64,000 bases of DNA from Vitis vinifera (taxonomy: Eukaryota > Streptophyta > Magnoliopsida > Vitales > Vitaceae), in NCBI RefSeq assembly GCF_030704535.1, contig NC_081815.1:945001-1009000 (forward strand), written 5' to 3'. A program made the translations under genes and the position numbers. Under the pieces are notes generated by a model. That model did no database searches and was not told the origin of the DNA. It saw only the letters and a list, made by a program, of their open reading frames with translations. Within the stretch, counting starts at the first letter, position 1; each line of letters begins with the position of its first letter. Below are positions 26,027 through 43,800 of the stretch, one piece after another.

Positions 26027-27239
26027 TGTTAGCCCAAGGTTCTCCTAATCAGGTTTTGGTGATAACAAACCATGGTTAAGTGATTAATTGGTTTGAATGG
26101 TAAAGAATCTTAGGTATAAATTCGAAAATTCATCAAAGGACCAAATGGATACAAGATCGAGACTTTCGTAAGACTTTTAATCATAGGAAATAAATGTAAG
26201 ATGAATGTATGGGTATACTTAGGGTTTACATATCTTTTTATGCATCTTTGGAAAACTCGGTTTGTTCTTTAAAGTTACAATTTCATTAAAATCTGAGTTT
26301 TATCAAATGTATCTTAATCAAAACGTTTCAAAATTGACATATTAATTTACCTAAAGACTTTGTCTAAGTGTTAGAAAAGAAAAGAAGTGAAAAATATAGG
26401 TTTTCGGGGCTAAAAGGTTGAATCGGTCGAGACTCTAGCCAACCGACTCAACCGGTTAGAGAACCGATCAACCGATTGCCCTTGTCCAGTCGAGGTCCGA
26501 TTGAGAAATGTTAAAAACACTCTCTCTCTTCTAGTAACCTTCCTTTCCCGATTGAGGTTCCCTCCTTCCCAATTGACCTTCGGTCAATGTCCGATTGAGG
26601 TCTGGTCGAAGCAATGGTAAGCTGCTAAAACATTAAATGCTCCAACAGCTATTGAACCGGTCGACCCCTAGCTCAACCGGTTGAGGCTACTTTTTGCTGT
26701 TCTTGGCTCCCAAGCTTAGAAACCTATAAATTGAGAGCTCCACTTCATTTATGACATATAGAACACTTGAATACAATTGTCTATCTACTTGTTTTTGCCT
26801 TAAAAGCTCTCATTTCCTTCTTAGTACATTAAATTCTCACTTGCATATCTTTTAGTGCACCCTTGTGAGTCATCCTAACTTTGTTTTGTATTTGAGCTAG
26901 GTTGAGGGATTCATTCTTGTAAAAACTGGGTGTTAAAACCGTCAAGAGGTTTGAATCTTGAAAAGATTGTGTAAGAGCCCATTGGAGTCGGAATCCAAGT
27001 GTAAGAAGATTGGAAGCTTGGTTGAAGCTTCAAGTTAGTGGAACCCTCACTCGGTTAGGAGATTGAGGAGAATTGACATAGGTAAGGAAGTGTCGAACCA
27101 CTATAAAATCCAAGTTTAAATTTTCTAACTCTATCTCTTTATTTTTTATTATATTGTGTTTAAATTTGTTGTGTAGAAAAAGTTTTTAAAAAACCCAATT
27201 CACCCCCCTCTAGGGTGTTTTTCTTATTTAAGCATAACA
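26027..27239 (+). mobile_element. Solo-LTR-like fossil of an LTR retrotransposon (probably Copia)
   Basis: The block begins TGTTAGCCCAAGGTTCTCC and ends near AAGCATAACA, giving TG...CA termini. Close to its 3' end is aacccaattcacccccctct, a phrase very common at the 3' end of plant LTRs, just before the primer-binding site in complete elements. The interior carries several CCGGTTGA/CCGGTCGA repeats and a leader-like segment. No primer-binding site, gag or pol is seen on either side and no second LTR is in the window, so it looks like a solo LTR. No clear target-site duplication was found, so it is probably not recent. Ends are approximate. Confidence 0.6.
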
Positions 27240-28203
27240 TTTATTTTCTCAAACATGAAATATAACTTTTTTAGACAAAAATGCCCTCCAAATTTTTTAA
27301 ATCACTACCATACATCCACATTCTTTTTGAGAAAAAGTGTAGGGTTAAAATGTCAAATTGAGGTTCTATTTAGAATTTTTAATAAATGGAGGTTATTTTT
27401 TTAAAGTGGGGAATCATCTTTCCTTTTTGAATTTTTTATTTTTATTTTTTGGCATAAGCTATCTGATCATAGGTAAAATTTGTTAAGAGGCAAGGCATGT
27501 TAAGCATTTCATTAAACATTTTAATTAATTTTATTAAAAAAAATAAAATTCACATAAATAAATATCTATATTTATTAAAGAATATTAATTTTCAATTAGC
27601 TATCACTCAATATCCATTTTAATAAAATATTATCATAAAGTAATTGTCTATAAAACTTTAATTCAAACTTGGGCTCCATGAAAAGTTTCAAGGAAAAAAA
27701 TAGAAAAAAAATAATAAAAAGAAAGAAAGAAAAAAATATATTTTATTTGTTTATTCATGAAAATTTTGAAAATTACAATTATTTCCAAGCGTTCCTCAAC
27801 TTTTTCTAAGGAAAATGGGAAAAAATATTTTTAACAATTTTTCTCTTGTTTTCTTTTTTATTATTTTCCTTTTTTTTTCATAATATTTAAATATAAGAAA
27901 ATTAATATTTTTTTTTCCTTTCTTCGGTGATTTCTAAATTTCTTTAATATTTTTTATTCTTTTTATTTTATAAAATTCTTCAAATTCTACTTTTATCTCT
28001 TATACTCTTTAAGCATGTTTAACAACTTATATATATATATATATAGATAAATGGTAAGTAAGCAAGCTATCTCTTTTCTAAATTGGGTTAAGAACTTTTT
28101 GAGATGAATATAGAAAAATAAAAATAACCTATATTATTCTGATATTGATTAATCAGTTGTCGATTAGAGTGATTTGTGAAACAGGCATCAGTGAGTTGAA
28201 GAG

Positions 28204-28890
28204 ATGGCTAGTCCCTTATGGATTGCATTGGTTGTGCGCAGCATAATTGGCAGTTGAGCAGCAGCAGATGTAGGTGTTTTCTATCGCCTCAAGGGAGACA
28301 ACCTCCCATCAGCAACAGAGCTGGTGGCACTCTACAAACAGAATGACTGTATGAGATTCAAAGAATGAGGCTCTTTGACCCTGATCCCTCGGCATTTGAA
28401 GCTCTTTAAGGTTCTGGCATTACAACCACACTGGGTATTGTGAATGGAGACATACCCAACATTGCATCAAGCTGTGGGCCTAAGAGGGTCTCACAGCTTT
28501 AAAACACATCAACATGATTAAGAAAAGTCCACACATATCACAACAGTGTCCTACTTCAACAGGGCAGTTTTCGAATGATGTTGACGGTGTGATGAGGGCC
28601 ATTCTGGGGGTTTTATCAGCATAGGGCTCACCCCTCATGATCAATGCGTATCCTTACTTCGCTTATGCATCAGACCCAGAAAACATAGCCTTGGACCATG
28701 CAATGTTTAGAGCAAATGGCACAGTGATAAAATATCGCAGCAAGGTAAAATCTATAGACCAAATAAGTTACATGCTTTGATTGAAGCTTGTTTTTAATAA
28801 AATAAGAGGTTTCTTCTTTAGCAACATATTCATTCGATTCAACTTCAGGGCTACAAATACATTATTTCGACTTCACTCACACGTGGTATG
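28204..28890 (+). pseudogene. Broken GH17 beta-1,3-glucanase copy
   Basis: From an ATG at 28204 the sequence reads a signal-peptide-like start, a TGA at 28255, then GVFYRLKGDNLPSATELV, the N-terminus of mature GH17 endo-1,3-beta-glucanases. A frame change near 28351 leads to IQRMRLFDPDPSAFEAL, ended by a TAA at 28407. The frame then resumes with GSGITTTLGIVNGDIPNIAS. Further breaks follow before LMINAYPYFAYASDPENIAL and AMFRANGTVI. A donor-like GTAAAA at 28745 and an acceptor at 28848 frame a short intron, after which GYKY resembles the next GH17 segment. The catalytic glutamates and the C-terminal half are missing. With several stops and shifts it cannot encode an enzyme. Because an intron appears retained, it is a decayed genomic copy rather than a retrocopy. 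It lies tail to tail with OPR3. Confidence 0.85.
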
Positions 28891-28906
28891 CTTAGCAGCA
28901 TTCTCC

Positions 28907-32924
<4,018 letters not shown>

Positions 32925-33103
32925 TGTCGTCTACGAGTCCGGTGAAGATGATCGGAGTGATGAGCAGTGGAGATGATAGAGAAAGGAGAGAGATGATCTA
33001 TATATGGGAACCGGAGACGGTGAGATATGATTGGACGGTGGAGGAAGAATCGGGAGCGGCCGGGAGTGTGGGAACTGGTCGGCCAGAGTGGATGTGATTG
33101 TTT

Positions 33104-33237
33104 CACGTGGATTTCGTTTTGCATTTTGTGTTGTCTGTCATTGGAGACCGGACACTGGCCACCTTCGATGATGACCGTTGAAATTGATGACTTCTTCTTT
33201 TCTTTTTTTTCCCCTAAAATAATCGTGGTCCCACGTG
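33104..33237 (-). promoter_or_regulatory. Two G-boxes (CACGTG) upstream of OPR3
   Basis: Perfect CACGTG hexamers lie at 33104-33109 and 33232-33237, about 180 and 308 bases upstream of the OPR3 start codon. G-boxes are the known binding site of MYC2-type bHLH factors that drive jasmonate-responsive genes. That they act here is inference. Confidence 0.5.
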
Positions 33238-33239
33238 AA

Positions 33240-36200
33240 ACGATTTTTACCCGATCCCCGCCGCCCAATTAGACCGCCTTGTTACGGGTTTTATTGCCGG
33301 GTTGGCCCGACAATAATTAAGATAGATTTGGGCAGGTTTAAATTAGAGCCATTTACCTTGTCAAGAAAAAGTTATGAAATTTTAGTTTAATAAAAATTTT
33401 GGAATAAAATTAAAGTTTGTATAGGATGTTTAGTAAATCAATTTAATGATTTAATTTAGTTATTAAGCCTAAATCAACTTAAGTCTTTTTTGAATTGATT
33501 TCTAAAAGTCAAAAACTTTTTCTCTAAGCTTAATAAAAGTTATTATACTTATTTGACTAATTTTAACTTTACAATACCAATATTACTCTTTAAAAATGAT
33601 GATGTCAGCTTCAGTCTCAACTTTCATGTGAAGCCAAAAGAATAAAACTATCCCAAAACGAGGTCTTATCAACTTAATAACTTAAGTATAATTTAAATTA
33701 AATTCATAAGTCATTAAGCATTTACCTTTAAGTTTGGCCAAATGCCCTTTTCCTCTATTCCTTTATAGAGTTAAAAATAATAATTTTTTACTCTATTAAA
33801 TATACATATTATTTATATCTACTATCAATATTGCAGGGCAGCACATCAAATGTATACTAAAGAAAAAGGGAAGGGGGATTTTAAAAATGACTTCCTATTC
33901 TTAAGGAGAGTAATAGGTTTTGGTTAACTAAGGTCGGGTTCAAACTCATAAAGAAGTTAATATTTATTTGATTCCATTGTCAAAAGTTACAAATCTAAGT
34001 TTATTTGTACACAAACAATACTTATTCTGTTTGTTTTGTTATGCTATTGAACAATATTAAAGTGACGGGACATTCATTAAGTATTGTAACAAACTCCAAA
34101 TTTGAGAAATTGGTGTATGTGATCAAATCTGCACATTTAAATAAAAGTATACAAATGAGATGGTGATGCAAAGAAATTGAACTAAGATGTTAAAAAAAAA
34201 AAAAAAAACATAGGAACAATCAAATATGAATTAAATACAAACAAATGAGATCATTTTTACTATGTAACTAACATTGATTGGCCACCACTTTTCTATATTA
34301 AAGGAGTCAAAAATTAGGTCCACACACATTGGACTCAAATTTAGGTAATATCAATACTTTAAGTTTGCATGTCCCAGCATCTTGAGCACAAGATGCTAAA
34401 AGTACTAGCCTATCAAAAGTTTTCCCATCGTAATAATGTCTAAGCATTGGTTATCGTCTATGAATCGCGTTACAATTTGAGCAAGGCAAATTACTTGACG
34501 CAACCAAGTATATCGCTCCCACTAGTTCAATGGGGCCCACCTCCTCAAAGTTGACATGCTAAACCTATAGCCATTGACATGCCTCATTAGTAAGGGACAA
34601 TCTCGATTGTTTGTCAACGCTAACTACTAAATACTAAGACACATTAATACAAACAACACTTGAAAATCACAAGTAACTAAACAAAGATATTTACACTTTA
34701 TTTCAATAAGCCAACCGGGTGTTGATCAATTTGATTATGAGCAATTAATTGTAAATAGGTTAAAAACAATTGTATAGGGAAGAAAGAGATCTTGATGGTC
34801 TTCCTTACAATCAAAACATATCTCTCATATTCAACGTCACACTTCATGATTGGAGCTATGGTTGAATCTTACGTTAGAGTCAATAATTTATTGTTAATTT
34901 ATTTCAATCACTTGGAATTAACTTGATAATCAGAGCAGCGTGCTTGGGAACTCATTTTAACATAATAAAGAGGTTTGACTTATTCGATCATTAACTTGAG
35001 AGTATTGTTAAATTCGTCCATTTATTGATCCACGTTAGAAATTTTGTACACCAACTCATATGATATGTAAAAATTAATATTTGATACAAGAAACTACCAT
35101 TGCTTTTAAACTCAACTAGGAATAATATAAGAATAACTTGACTTTTCAACTTATTTTAACAACTAATTCTAGAATCCTAACAAATCGATTATAATATTAG
35201 AGCTTGAACCGAGTAAAAGTCTCCCCACCAACGTCAATGGACATGAGGGAAAAAATACCATTAGTTGAATGATGACATTGCCATTGAGATCAACAAACTT
35301 TTGACTTTTCTTAACATTTGAATCGTGGGTTAAAACTTACCAAACTTCCATATTTATTCCTATCCCAAGGTGGCCTTAGTTTCCAAGGAAATAAATGCCT
35401 TTAGAAATTGTACAAGCAATAGACACTCCTTCACAAATTCACACACTTAAAAGGCAAGACAATTAAAAATAAAATTGCCCATATTTTAATTGAATTCCTA
35501 GGAATTCAAGACCTTTTAAAGTACCATTCTTATAATTTCTTCATATATTTTGTAAGAAATAAATGATAATTGAATTGAATTTTTAATTTTTTTTAGTCTC
35601 AACATTAAATTCATAATTTTCAAAAAAGCAAGATTGAGATCATAATTTCTTCAAAACATAAAACAACTCATTAAATAAATTTAAAATAATTTATTGATGT
35701 CTTGTAAAGTCTATTTAATTTCAATAAACTTTGAAAGCAACAAATAAATAAATAAAATTTATGGTACTTTATAATGAGAATAAAGATAAAAAGTTCATTG
35801 TTATATAAATTAAATTCCATTTTTTATTAATATTTTATCCTTATTCTTGCATGCCAAACGCGGTGTTAGGAAAAAGAAATGTTGGAATATATTTCTTGTT
35901 TTTTTTTTATTTGTTTAATTAATTTAAAAATAAAAAATAAAAAATAAAAAATATATCCAAACACATGCCAACAAAATCACAACTCTCGAACAGAACACAA
36001 ATTAGGTTGTAACCAGACACTCTCCCTCAAACATACTCCTCACCAACTCACATGGACCCCGTTAATGGCCCCTCATCCATAATACGGCTGAGACAAATCA
36101 CGCCTATCGCCATAATCATGGTACATCATCCCCACACAATTATTTACAAAAATGAAAAAGTTAGGATAAGAGGCGTGACCCAACGCAACTACACCTTCCG

Positions 36201-36600
36201 CAACAACCATCCCTTCCCAATTCCCACCACGGCTCTCCTTCCTTTTTTGCCACCTGGCAAAAGAATTTCCCTTTTTTTGCCACCTGGCAAAAAGAGTCCA
36301 CTCTCCATCCGAGTCGTCGCACCCGAACATTTCAGTAAATATAAATATCCGGGTTGGAGGAAAAAGTAATCCGGAAAAAGGTGTGCCTTGGATGCCAAAT
36401 GGGTTGTTACCAAACGCAATCTCTATTATGACCGGACAGCGGGGAAGAAAACTGTTAAATTAAAAATAAATAAATAATAAAATTTAAGCTTCAGTTCGTG
36501 GGCGAATCTTCGGTTTTTTATTTATTCGATATTTTCGAGGGTTTTCTCTGAAAAGTTAAAACCTTAATTATTAATTTAATTAAGGTTAATTAGTTAGTTA
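33240..36600. other. AT-rich spacer between OPR3 and the DENN gene
   Basis: There is no supported gene. The stretch 33900-35500 is less AT-rich and includes phrases typical of old plant repeats (for example around 35210-35290), but I cannot assign it to an element. A paired palindrome at 36243-36294 is listed separately. The open frames at 36052-36369 and on the opposite strand have no family features. Confidence 0.4.
36243..36294. repeat. Twin palindromes, direct repeat of TTTTGCCACCTGGCAAAA
   Basis: The 18-base unit TTTTGCCACCTGGCAAAA has 8-base inverted arms around a CC centre. It occurs twice about 30 bases apart, near 36245-36262 and 36275-36292, separated by gaatttccc. Each could form a short hairpin. 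Confidence 0.85.
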
Positions 36601-37799
36601 AAATTAATTTTCTTTTTTTTTTTCATCGTCTTTTGGTTCTGTTTGGGGCTTTGGGGGTTCTCTCTTTCCAGGAAAACGAGCTTCGCTTTGTTATGGCCGT
36701 CTGAGCGCTCGTTCTCTCTCTAGACTTTTTTTTTTCTTTCTCTAGAGTTTCTCTTTCTAGAGCACAGTCGCTGTGGTTGTTTCTTTTTCTCTCTCTCTCT
36801 ATTATCGGTGGAAGGTGAGTCCTTTTGGTTTCCCAGATTTTGCTTGTCTGGTATCAGTTTTGCTTGGTGGAACTGTTGTGAGCGTTTCGTTTGGTGTTTG
36901 ATGATTGGTGATTGTTGCAATTAAGTTGTTCTTTATGATGATTTGTTTGTGATTATTGGACTTTGTTCGTTTTTGCTGGCGATTTGTTGTTGTGCTTGAA
37001 TCTGATGGTTTTGTGGAGGTTAGATGTGAGTCTGTACGCTTTTGGGCAGTTTTCTGTTTATTTGGAAGTGAAAATTTAGGTTTTTTTAGAGAGATTTTTG
37101 TGGAGGTTTTGTTGCTGAGGAAGTTTGGTGATGTGATTGACCTTTTTTGTGGTGTTTGAGGATATTTATGTTTTAATGAGGTGATGAGTTCGCATGCTGA
37201 GGCAAGATGTTGAAGGTTTTTGGGGAAATTGTGTAACTTTCTGAAATGGGAAGGAAGAAATTTTGGGAAATCAAAATTTTTAGAATAGACATGATTTTCT
37301 GCCTGAAAATTGTTGGGTCAGTGTTCCAAAACCAAGTGAAGTGATGAGCAAAACCAAAAGATGAGTTGGTGTAACAGCCTTAGGCTTCACACATGATATA
37401 ATAGCTGCTTTAGTTGAAATTTGATTTTTATAAATTGGGTCGTAGATTTAATCATAGTAGTACATAGGACCAAGGTTGGGACATCATACAATTACCAAAA
37501 AAAGAAAAGAAATTTAAAACATGAAATTTGGTTTAGTGTTCATAAAATATTGAGATGGATTACTAGCAACAATAGAGAATAGAAATGACTGAATAAGGAA
37601 AGTGGGTATTCATGAGAATTTAGGGGTAGCACCAATGAAGGACAAAATTGAGGAAATAAAAAAAAAAGTGACTGTCTTGACTGAGTTTTGCCATTTTTGT
37701 AGATATTCATGCTGTAGTATTTTCCTAATAAATTTGGTTATCCAGACTTCTATTGTTGTTGTTGTTGTTCATATTGTGTCAGGAGCAGAATTATAAATA
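36600..37799 (+). promoter_or_regulatory. 5'UTR exon and leader intron of the DENN gene
   Basis: A CT-rich leader (about 36640-36800) ends at the donor AAG|GTGAGT at 36814/36815. The intron runs to an acceptor at about 37782 (gtgtcag) or 37788 (gagcag), a few bases before the ATG at 37800. No coding signal lies between. The 5' limit of transcription is not visible. Confidence 0.6.
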
Positions 37800-40700
37800 A
37801 TGGCAAAGAATGAAGACAAAGGTAGCCCTGGATGGAGTGCTTCATTCTTCATGCAGACAACAGATGTTGCAAGAGCTGTTGCTGCTGCAGCAGCTGCTGC
37901 CACTGCTGCTCCTTCACCACGACCATCTGTTGTATTTTCATCAAAAGATGACAATAGTCAACTTCAGAAACTACAGAACCAACTTACAAGACTACTAAAG
38001 GGCTTCTCACATACTCCTGAAGTGAAAGGTGTAAATTACAATCCAGAAATCTTGACCAGTCAAAAACGCCAATGGGCAAGCTTTCAGTTGCAGTCATTGG
38101 TATGCCATTTTCACTAAGTGGGTTCATGGCTATTTATTTGTATTGGATACATTTATCGGCAATTATCTGTTGAACATTGCTCAGTCTTGATTTATATATT
38201 TGTTTTGCTTTGCTAATTTCCTTTGGTTATATGTTTCAACATCTGGTTATGTCATAAATGCGAGTGCTCATTGAATTGTCAACTGATATTTAATCTGAAA
38301 TTGGTTGACTGATCTAAGATTGGGCCTGATTAGGAACTCATGGGTGTTTAGGAATCTATGGGTATAGGAATTCTAATCCCAAGAGCTCATACATCTACTT
38401 TTTCTCTTATTGCATTTTTATTCATATTAAAAATGAAATATTTACTTGAAATGTTTTCATAATGCATTTCTGTTGATAAATTTGCAGGATCATAGGTCTT
38501 TGAAAGAGCCATCGAGGCTTTTTGAGAGCATGGTAGTTGTTGGACTTCATCCTAACTGTGATATCCATGCACTTCAAAGACAGTTCTTTGCAAGAAAGAA
38601 TGAAGGTTCAGGGAAATTCCGGAATGCACTGAGTGGTCAGCATCAATCTCGTGTGGAACCTAACATTGAACCTCAGGTGGTGATTCTTGGATACAGAATG
38701 TTTGACATGTTTACATTTAGACATTTGAGGATGTCTTGAGCATAATATGATTCTCCATTTTCTACATTCAGGTCTTATTTGTTTACCCACCAGAAAAACA
38801 GCTACCTCTTAAATATAAGGACCTTCTTTCGTTCTGCTTTCCTGGAGGCGTGGAGGTTGGTTGTAATATCTGGGTCCTTTGTTCCTTATGATTGTGTTCA
38901 TTTTATTCATCATTTTGCATATGTTAAAAATTTAAGGTGCTTTAATTTTGATTGGAATCTTGCCCTATTGTGGATTTTGTCTGTTGTGAGTTCATAGAAT
39001 TTTACCAATAAATGAAAACTATTTAGTTGTTTACTGTTACCTTGCGAAATTATTCTGGAGATAATAATTTATTCTTTCTTTTTTGAAGTGTTAGTGGTTG
39101 TCCACAGATCTCTAGTTGGGTAATGTTAACATACAAAAAGAGAGTTGTGATATCATTGGTCACGATTCAAGTTTCAAAATGACAAATTTCATTAAGAGTT
39201 TTCAAGAATCGGTCCTTTGTGATATTTTATAGGTTTTTTTTTTTGGTGTAAAAATTGCAACATAAGAAATTGCGAAATCTTCATTTGTATTCCAGTATAT
39301 AGTTACAGAAATCTAGCACCCATGATACCTTCAGTATGTTCTATTGAGGGCAATTTTAGTGGTAAAACTACCATCCAACAAACATATACAATATTCAGAT
39401 GAATGAAGCTAAAATTATAGTGTGTATGTACACATGAATGGCGAATTTGAAATATGGTCTTTTGACAATTTTTTTTAGAAACAATGCTCTCCTGTATTAA
39501 TCAAACGATTAGTATTTCTGCTCACACAAGGTTAAATTTGAATATGATTCTATTACTTATTTTTATATTGGTTTTTTGGCCAAATTATTTATGGTGATAA
39601 ATTTTTTTTTATAGCAATATACTCTCTACACAATTAACTAAAGCAAAACATTGTAAATTTGAACTCCATATATCTGGAATATTATTACAATATTTTTTTT
39701 TTCATTTTTAATTCTGGTGATTCAAATATCTGTACTTGAGATGGATGTAATCTTTTATGCATGCCTTGCTTAAACTTGATAAATGTGGTTTCAGGTTCAT
39801 GCTATCGAGAGAACTCCTTCCATGAGTGAGTTGAACGAAATACTTATTGGACAGGTATTAATGTTACTGCTTTTCCCCAACATATTAGCTGACAAATAAA
39901 TTCTCATGCTACCTCCTTATACATCCTTAATGATATATCTTTCATCATTTATTTTTTTATTTTCTTATTTTGTCTGTTTTATTACTAGAAGTCCTGGTCT
40001 CAATAAGTCCATGAAATTGGATATTCTCCTTGAGCCTTTGCAATGCTAAAATGGCCATAGGACAAATTAACTTGACAAATCTTTATATCCAAATTACTTA
40101 AAGTTGTTTAATGAATTCTTTTTCACCAGTCAATTCTGTCTTGACCCATATCCTCATAAACAATCAGCCATCGATTTCCAGGAGACACCAAACTGTATGT
40201 CATACAAGTTTCCAGATTCAAGTTTAATAAAGGTTTTACATTAGCTGTCATGGCTTCTCTTTCTCCTGGCTTTAGGTCTGGCTGTGTAAACAATTAGGCG
40301 GTAAACATAGCCTAGGTGAAGTGAACCATTGGGACACCTTACTATTACAAATAGCAATATTGATCCTTTTGCATTTGCTTCAGTATAGTTTTCAAAGGAA
40401 AAATATTCTGTTCTGTATTGTTTAGTTCTTTATTTACAATCTTGTCTGACACTAATCTAAATTAACACGCTGCTGATTGTGCAGGAACACCTTAAACAAA
40501 GTGACCTGTCCTTTGTATTCCGGTTGCAGGTATCATATGAAATACCATGTATCTTTGTTTCTACTTTCTTGCATTTTTATTTGTTTCTCCTCTATTCAAC
40601 AAGACTGTAATATAACTTTTATTTTTACTTGAATTTTTCTCTGTAACATGATAAAATTTTAACAGTTATTGGATGGAATCGCCAAATCAGTTTCTCATCA

Positions 40701-40845
40701 CTTTTGCGTGGAGTCCTTTTGTTTGCACTGATGTTCTCTATTGGTGACTCTATCATGAACCCCATATTTAACTGTAAATCCTATCTTCACTACTGTAAAA
40801 CTGTGACAAATTTTACCTACTGTTCAATCGCTAAAGTACAAGGTT

Positions 40846-40878
<33 letters not shown>

Positions 40879-43800
40879 GTGTTCTCTCTAGATTATCCAG
40901 CAACCTTTTTCCTTAAAATGTAGCACATAATTAAGACAAGTCCACCTAACCTTGTTCCATCTGCAAACCTTAACATTTTCTGAGCCAGTAAGCCCAAAAA
41001 ACTAAGTTGTCTAAAACCAAACCTACTCTTATTTGATTGCAATAATTTTAAGGGTTGTCCTTCACTGCACCATTATTGTTTCCACAGTTACATTTTTGTC
41101 AGTATCCCATAGTTGCTATATATCAAAATTTTGTTGAATTTGCATCTTTTAAAATAAAATTTAGCAAATAATGCCAGACATTTTTTAATATATATTTATG
41201 TAATCTATACTAGTGGAACTAATGATTAATATAACTACTGTGGTATTGTCAAAGATGCATAACTAGGTGCTTGTTTACCTAGGTGAGAACCTTCACTTGA
41301 ACAAACCAATAGGGAAGATTGGAATTTCCTGATGATGGTGTTCGCCTGACTGCAGTTGTGCTTATTGTTTTGTCACTTACATAATTAGGCAGGATTCCTT
41401 GTGACATTTTCTATTAAGTGCTTGCATACGTTTATAGTCAAGATATTCACCAAATATAGTCTCCTTTTACTTATGTTAATTTCTATTTGTTTGCATGGCA
41501 TGGCAAATTGCAATTCATGTTTATTTATTGTTACTTCTTTACATGGCATAGAGAATATAATTCATTTTTCTTCTTATTTCAACTTGTTTTTTATTTCCCA
41601 AATCACCCATTCTTACACAATTTTGTTACTAGGTTGCTGACGATTCAACTCTGTACGGATGCTGCGTGTTAGTCGAAGAATTAGTGCAAAAATCATCTGG
41701 ATTGATTTCCATGATTTCTGATAAACAACCTTTTTGCTCATCTTTGAGCCGTCACACATTAACCACACGGCGATGTTATTGCATTCTTTCAAGGCTTCCA
41801 TTCTTTGAGTTACATTTTGGTGTTTTGAATAGGTGTGTTGTGTTTTTATTCAGTTTTTTATTTCTTTTTTATTTTTCTGCATGGAATGTGGTCCTGGTGC
41901 CTAGTTAATAATCTATATGATGATAATGTGCAGCAACTTAATTTGAAAGTGTCAGTTGTTTAACTAATTCTGTGCAAGAATTACTTGGTAAAATATAGTT
42001 TTTATTGATGGATTAAGAATCTGCTATAATATGATGTTTGTTTAACCTTGAATTCCTTTGACATCATGTAATTATAGTTTTTTTATGAATAGAAAATAAG
42101 TTAAAAATTTCTTCTTCATTTTTTTTCCCTCTATTTTCTTGTTGGCCAAAGGCAGAGCCCTCAGTACTGGGGTTTGTTATCACTCAAGTGTGAACATTCA
42201 TTTGTTTCTACCTAAATGCATTGAAGCCTAAAGGAATTTCATATAATTTACTCCTAAACTTCTGTATTGTTAAGTGGCAACAATAATTGCTGTTTCATAT
42301 AATTTACTCCTAATTTCATATAATTTATGTTTGTTTTATTTCTTAGCTTGACAATTTTTTCTCATTTCCTCCTATAGCATCTTGACCGAAGAAAGGTTGG
42401 AACGCTTAACAAAAGGAATTGCTGCTTTAGATATGGAATCACAAGGGCATTACAGTAATGAAGAAGATTTAGAAGAAAAATCAGATAATCTTTTAACTCA
42501 GCATAAAGACGCGGAGGATATGCTGAGTGGAATCACTGAGATTTGCCCATTAAGTTCGAGAGATTCTACCCTTGGAAGAGTCAGTGATGATGGTAATCAC
42601 TTGCAGCATCAAATAATTGAGGGGAAATTTTCCTTGGTGAATAAAGATTTAAATGATAATGCTGTTGCTCAAGTTGATCTTGAATCAGAAAATCCTACAG
42701 CTAAAACAGACCCCAGAGATGCAATAAAGGTCCCTGAAGTTTGTGATACATGTTCTGATGATCTCATGACAAACAAGCAAACAGTAGAAAGGCGTTTACC
42801 TAGTGCTGTTTTGCCACTTCTACGCTATCAGTATGAAAGCTCTGAATCTTCCTCTAGGTATATAATTGAGTCCTCTGATGTCATCAAACCAAAATTTTCA
42901 TGATGCAATCATGCATCCTTGAGATTGATTTTTACTGGCTGGAGTAGTTCTTATAGTTACTTGAGCATCTTCTTAGTTAATTTTCTTGATTGCGAGAAAT
43001 CCACGACATAATATCTATAGCATATTGCTTTATTTTTTATGTACTTCAGCATGTCTGAATAATATTTCTAAATATATGTAGTTTTGTGGAGTTAAAATTA
43101 AAGTTGGTTTCTGTCACACAGAACCACCTAATCAATGCCTTTCTTAGGAAGGCATAATATCCTGTGCACCAATTGGGTTGCACTTCTGGTTCTGCTACTT
43201 GCAATATATTGCGAAGTTTGAAACACTGTTTATACTATAGTGATCTTCTAGAGCGACATTATACCATTTTTTTCCCAGATATTACATTGTCCATTTAAGC
43301 TATACCATTAAAACGCTATATATATTGTCAGTTTCCAGGGTTCTCCAAGTGAAGACAGGAATTTTAGGAGTGACATTGATGAAACAGAGACAGAAGAGGC
43401 ATCTTTCTCTGGGCAGGATGATTCCAGTGACCACAGTGACATTCTTGAATGGGCTAAGGTTTTAGTTTTTCTACTTCTAGACTTTCCTGTCCTTTTTTTT
43501 TTTTTTTTGTAAGTTGCCTCTCCTGCTCCTGCAGTTTTCTATTGCTTGTTTACATTTTATTTTATTTTTCCCAAAACTTCAGGCAAGCAACAAGGGATCC
43601 TTACAAATAATATGCGAGTATTACCGGCTACATTGCCCTGCTAGGGGTTCAACAACTACATTCCACCCTTTGGAACATCTTCATCCCTTGGAATTTCATA
43701 GACCTGATGAAACAGTTTTACACATTGCTGGTTCTACAATTGATTTGAGATCATGCAGCACAAGTTTGGAACTGGCTGAGGTAGTGTATTATCATAGTTT

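Larger units (their letters stand above)
23257..28203. other. AT-rich spacer with repeat fossils
   Basis: There is no supported gene here. The stretch 23573-23785 has an open minus frame without recognisable similarity. Noteworthy contents are a 56-bp tandem repeat near 25087-25215, a solo-LTR-like element at about 26027-27239 and a (TA)n tract at 28029-28045, listed separately. The rest is AT-rich with homopolymer runs. Confidence 0.5.

Noticed and set aside
37870-37915. Alanine run in the DENN N-terminus as a possible repeat-expansion site
   Set aside because: The codons are mixed and the stretch is short, so it looks like ordinary low complexity.
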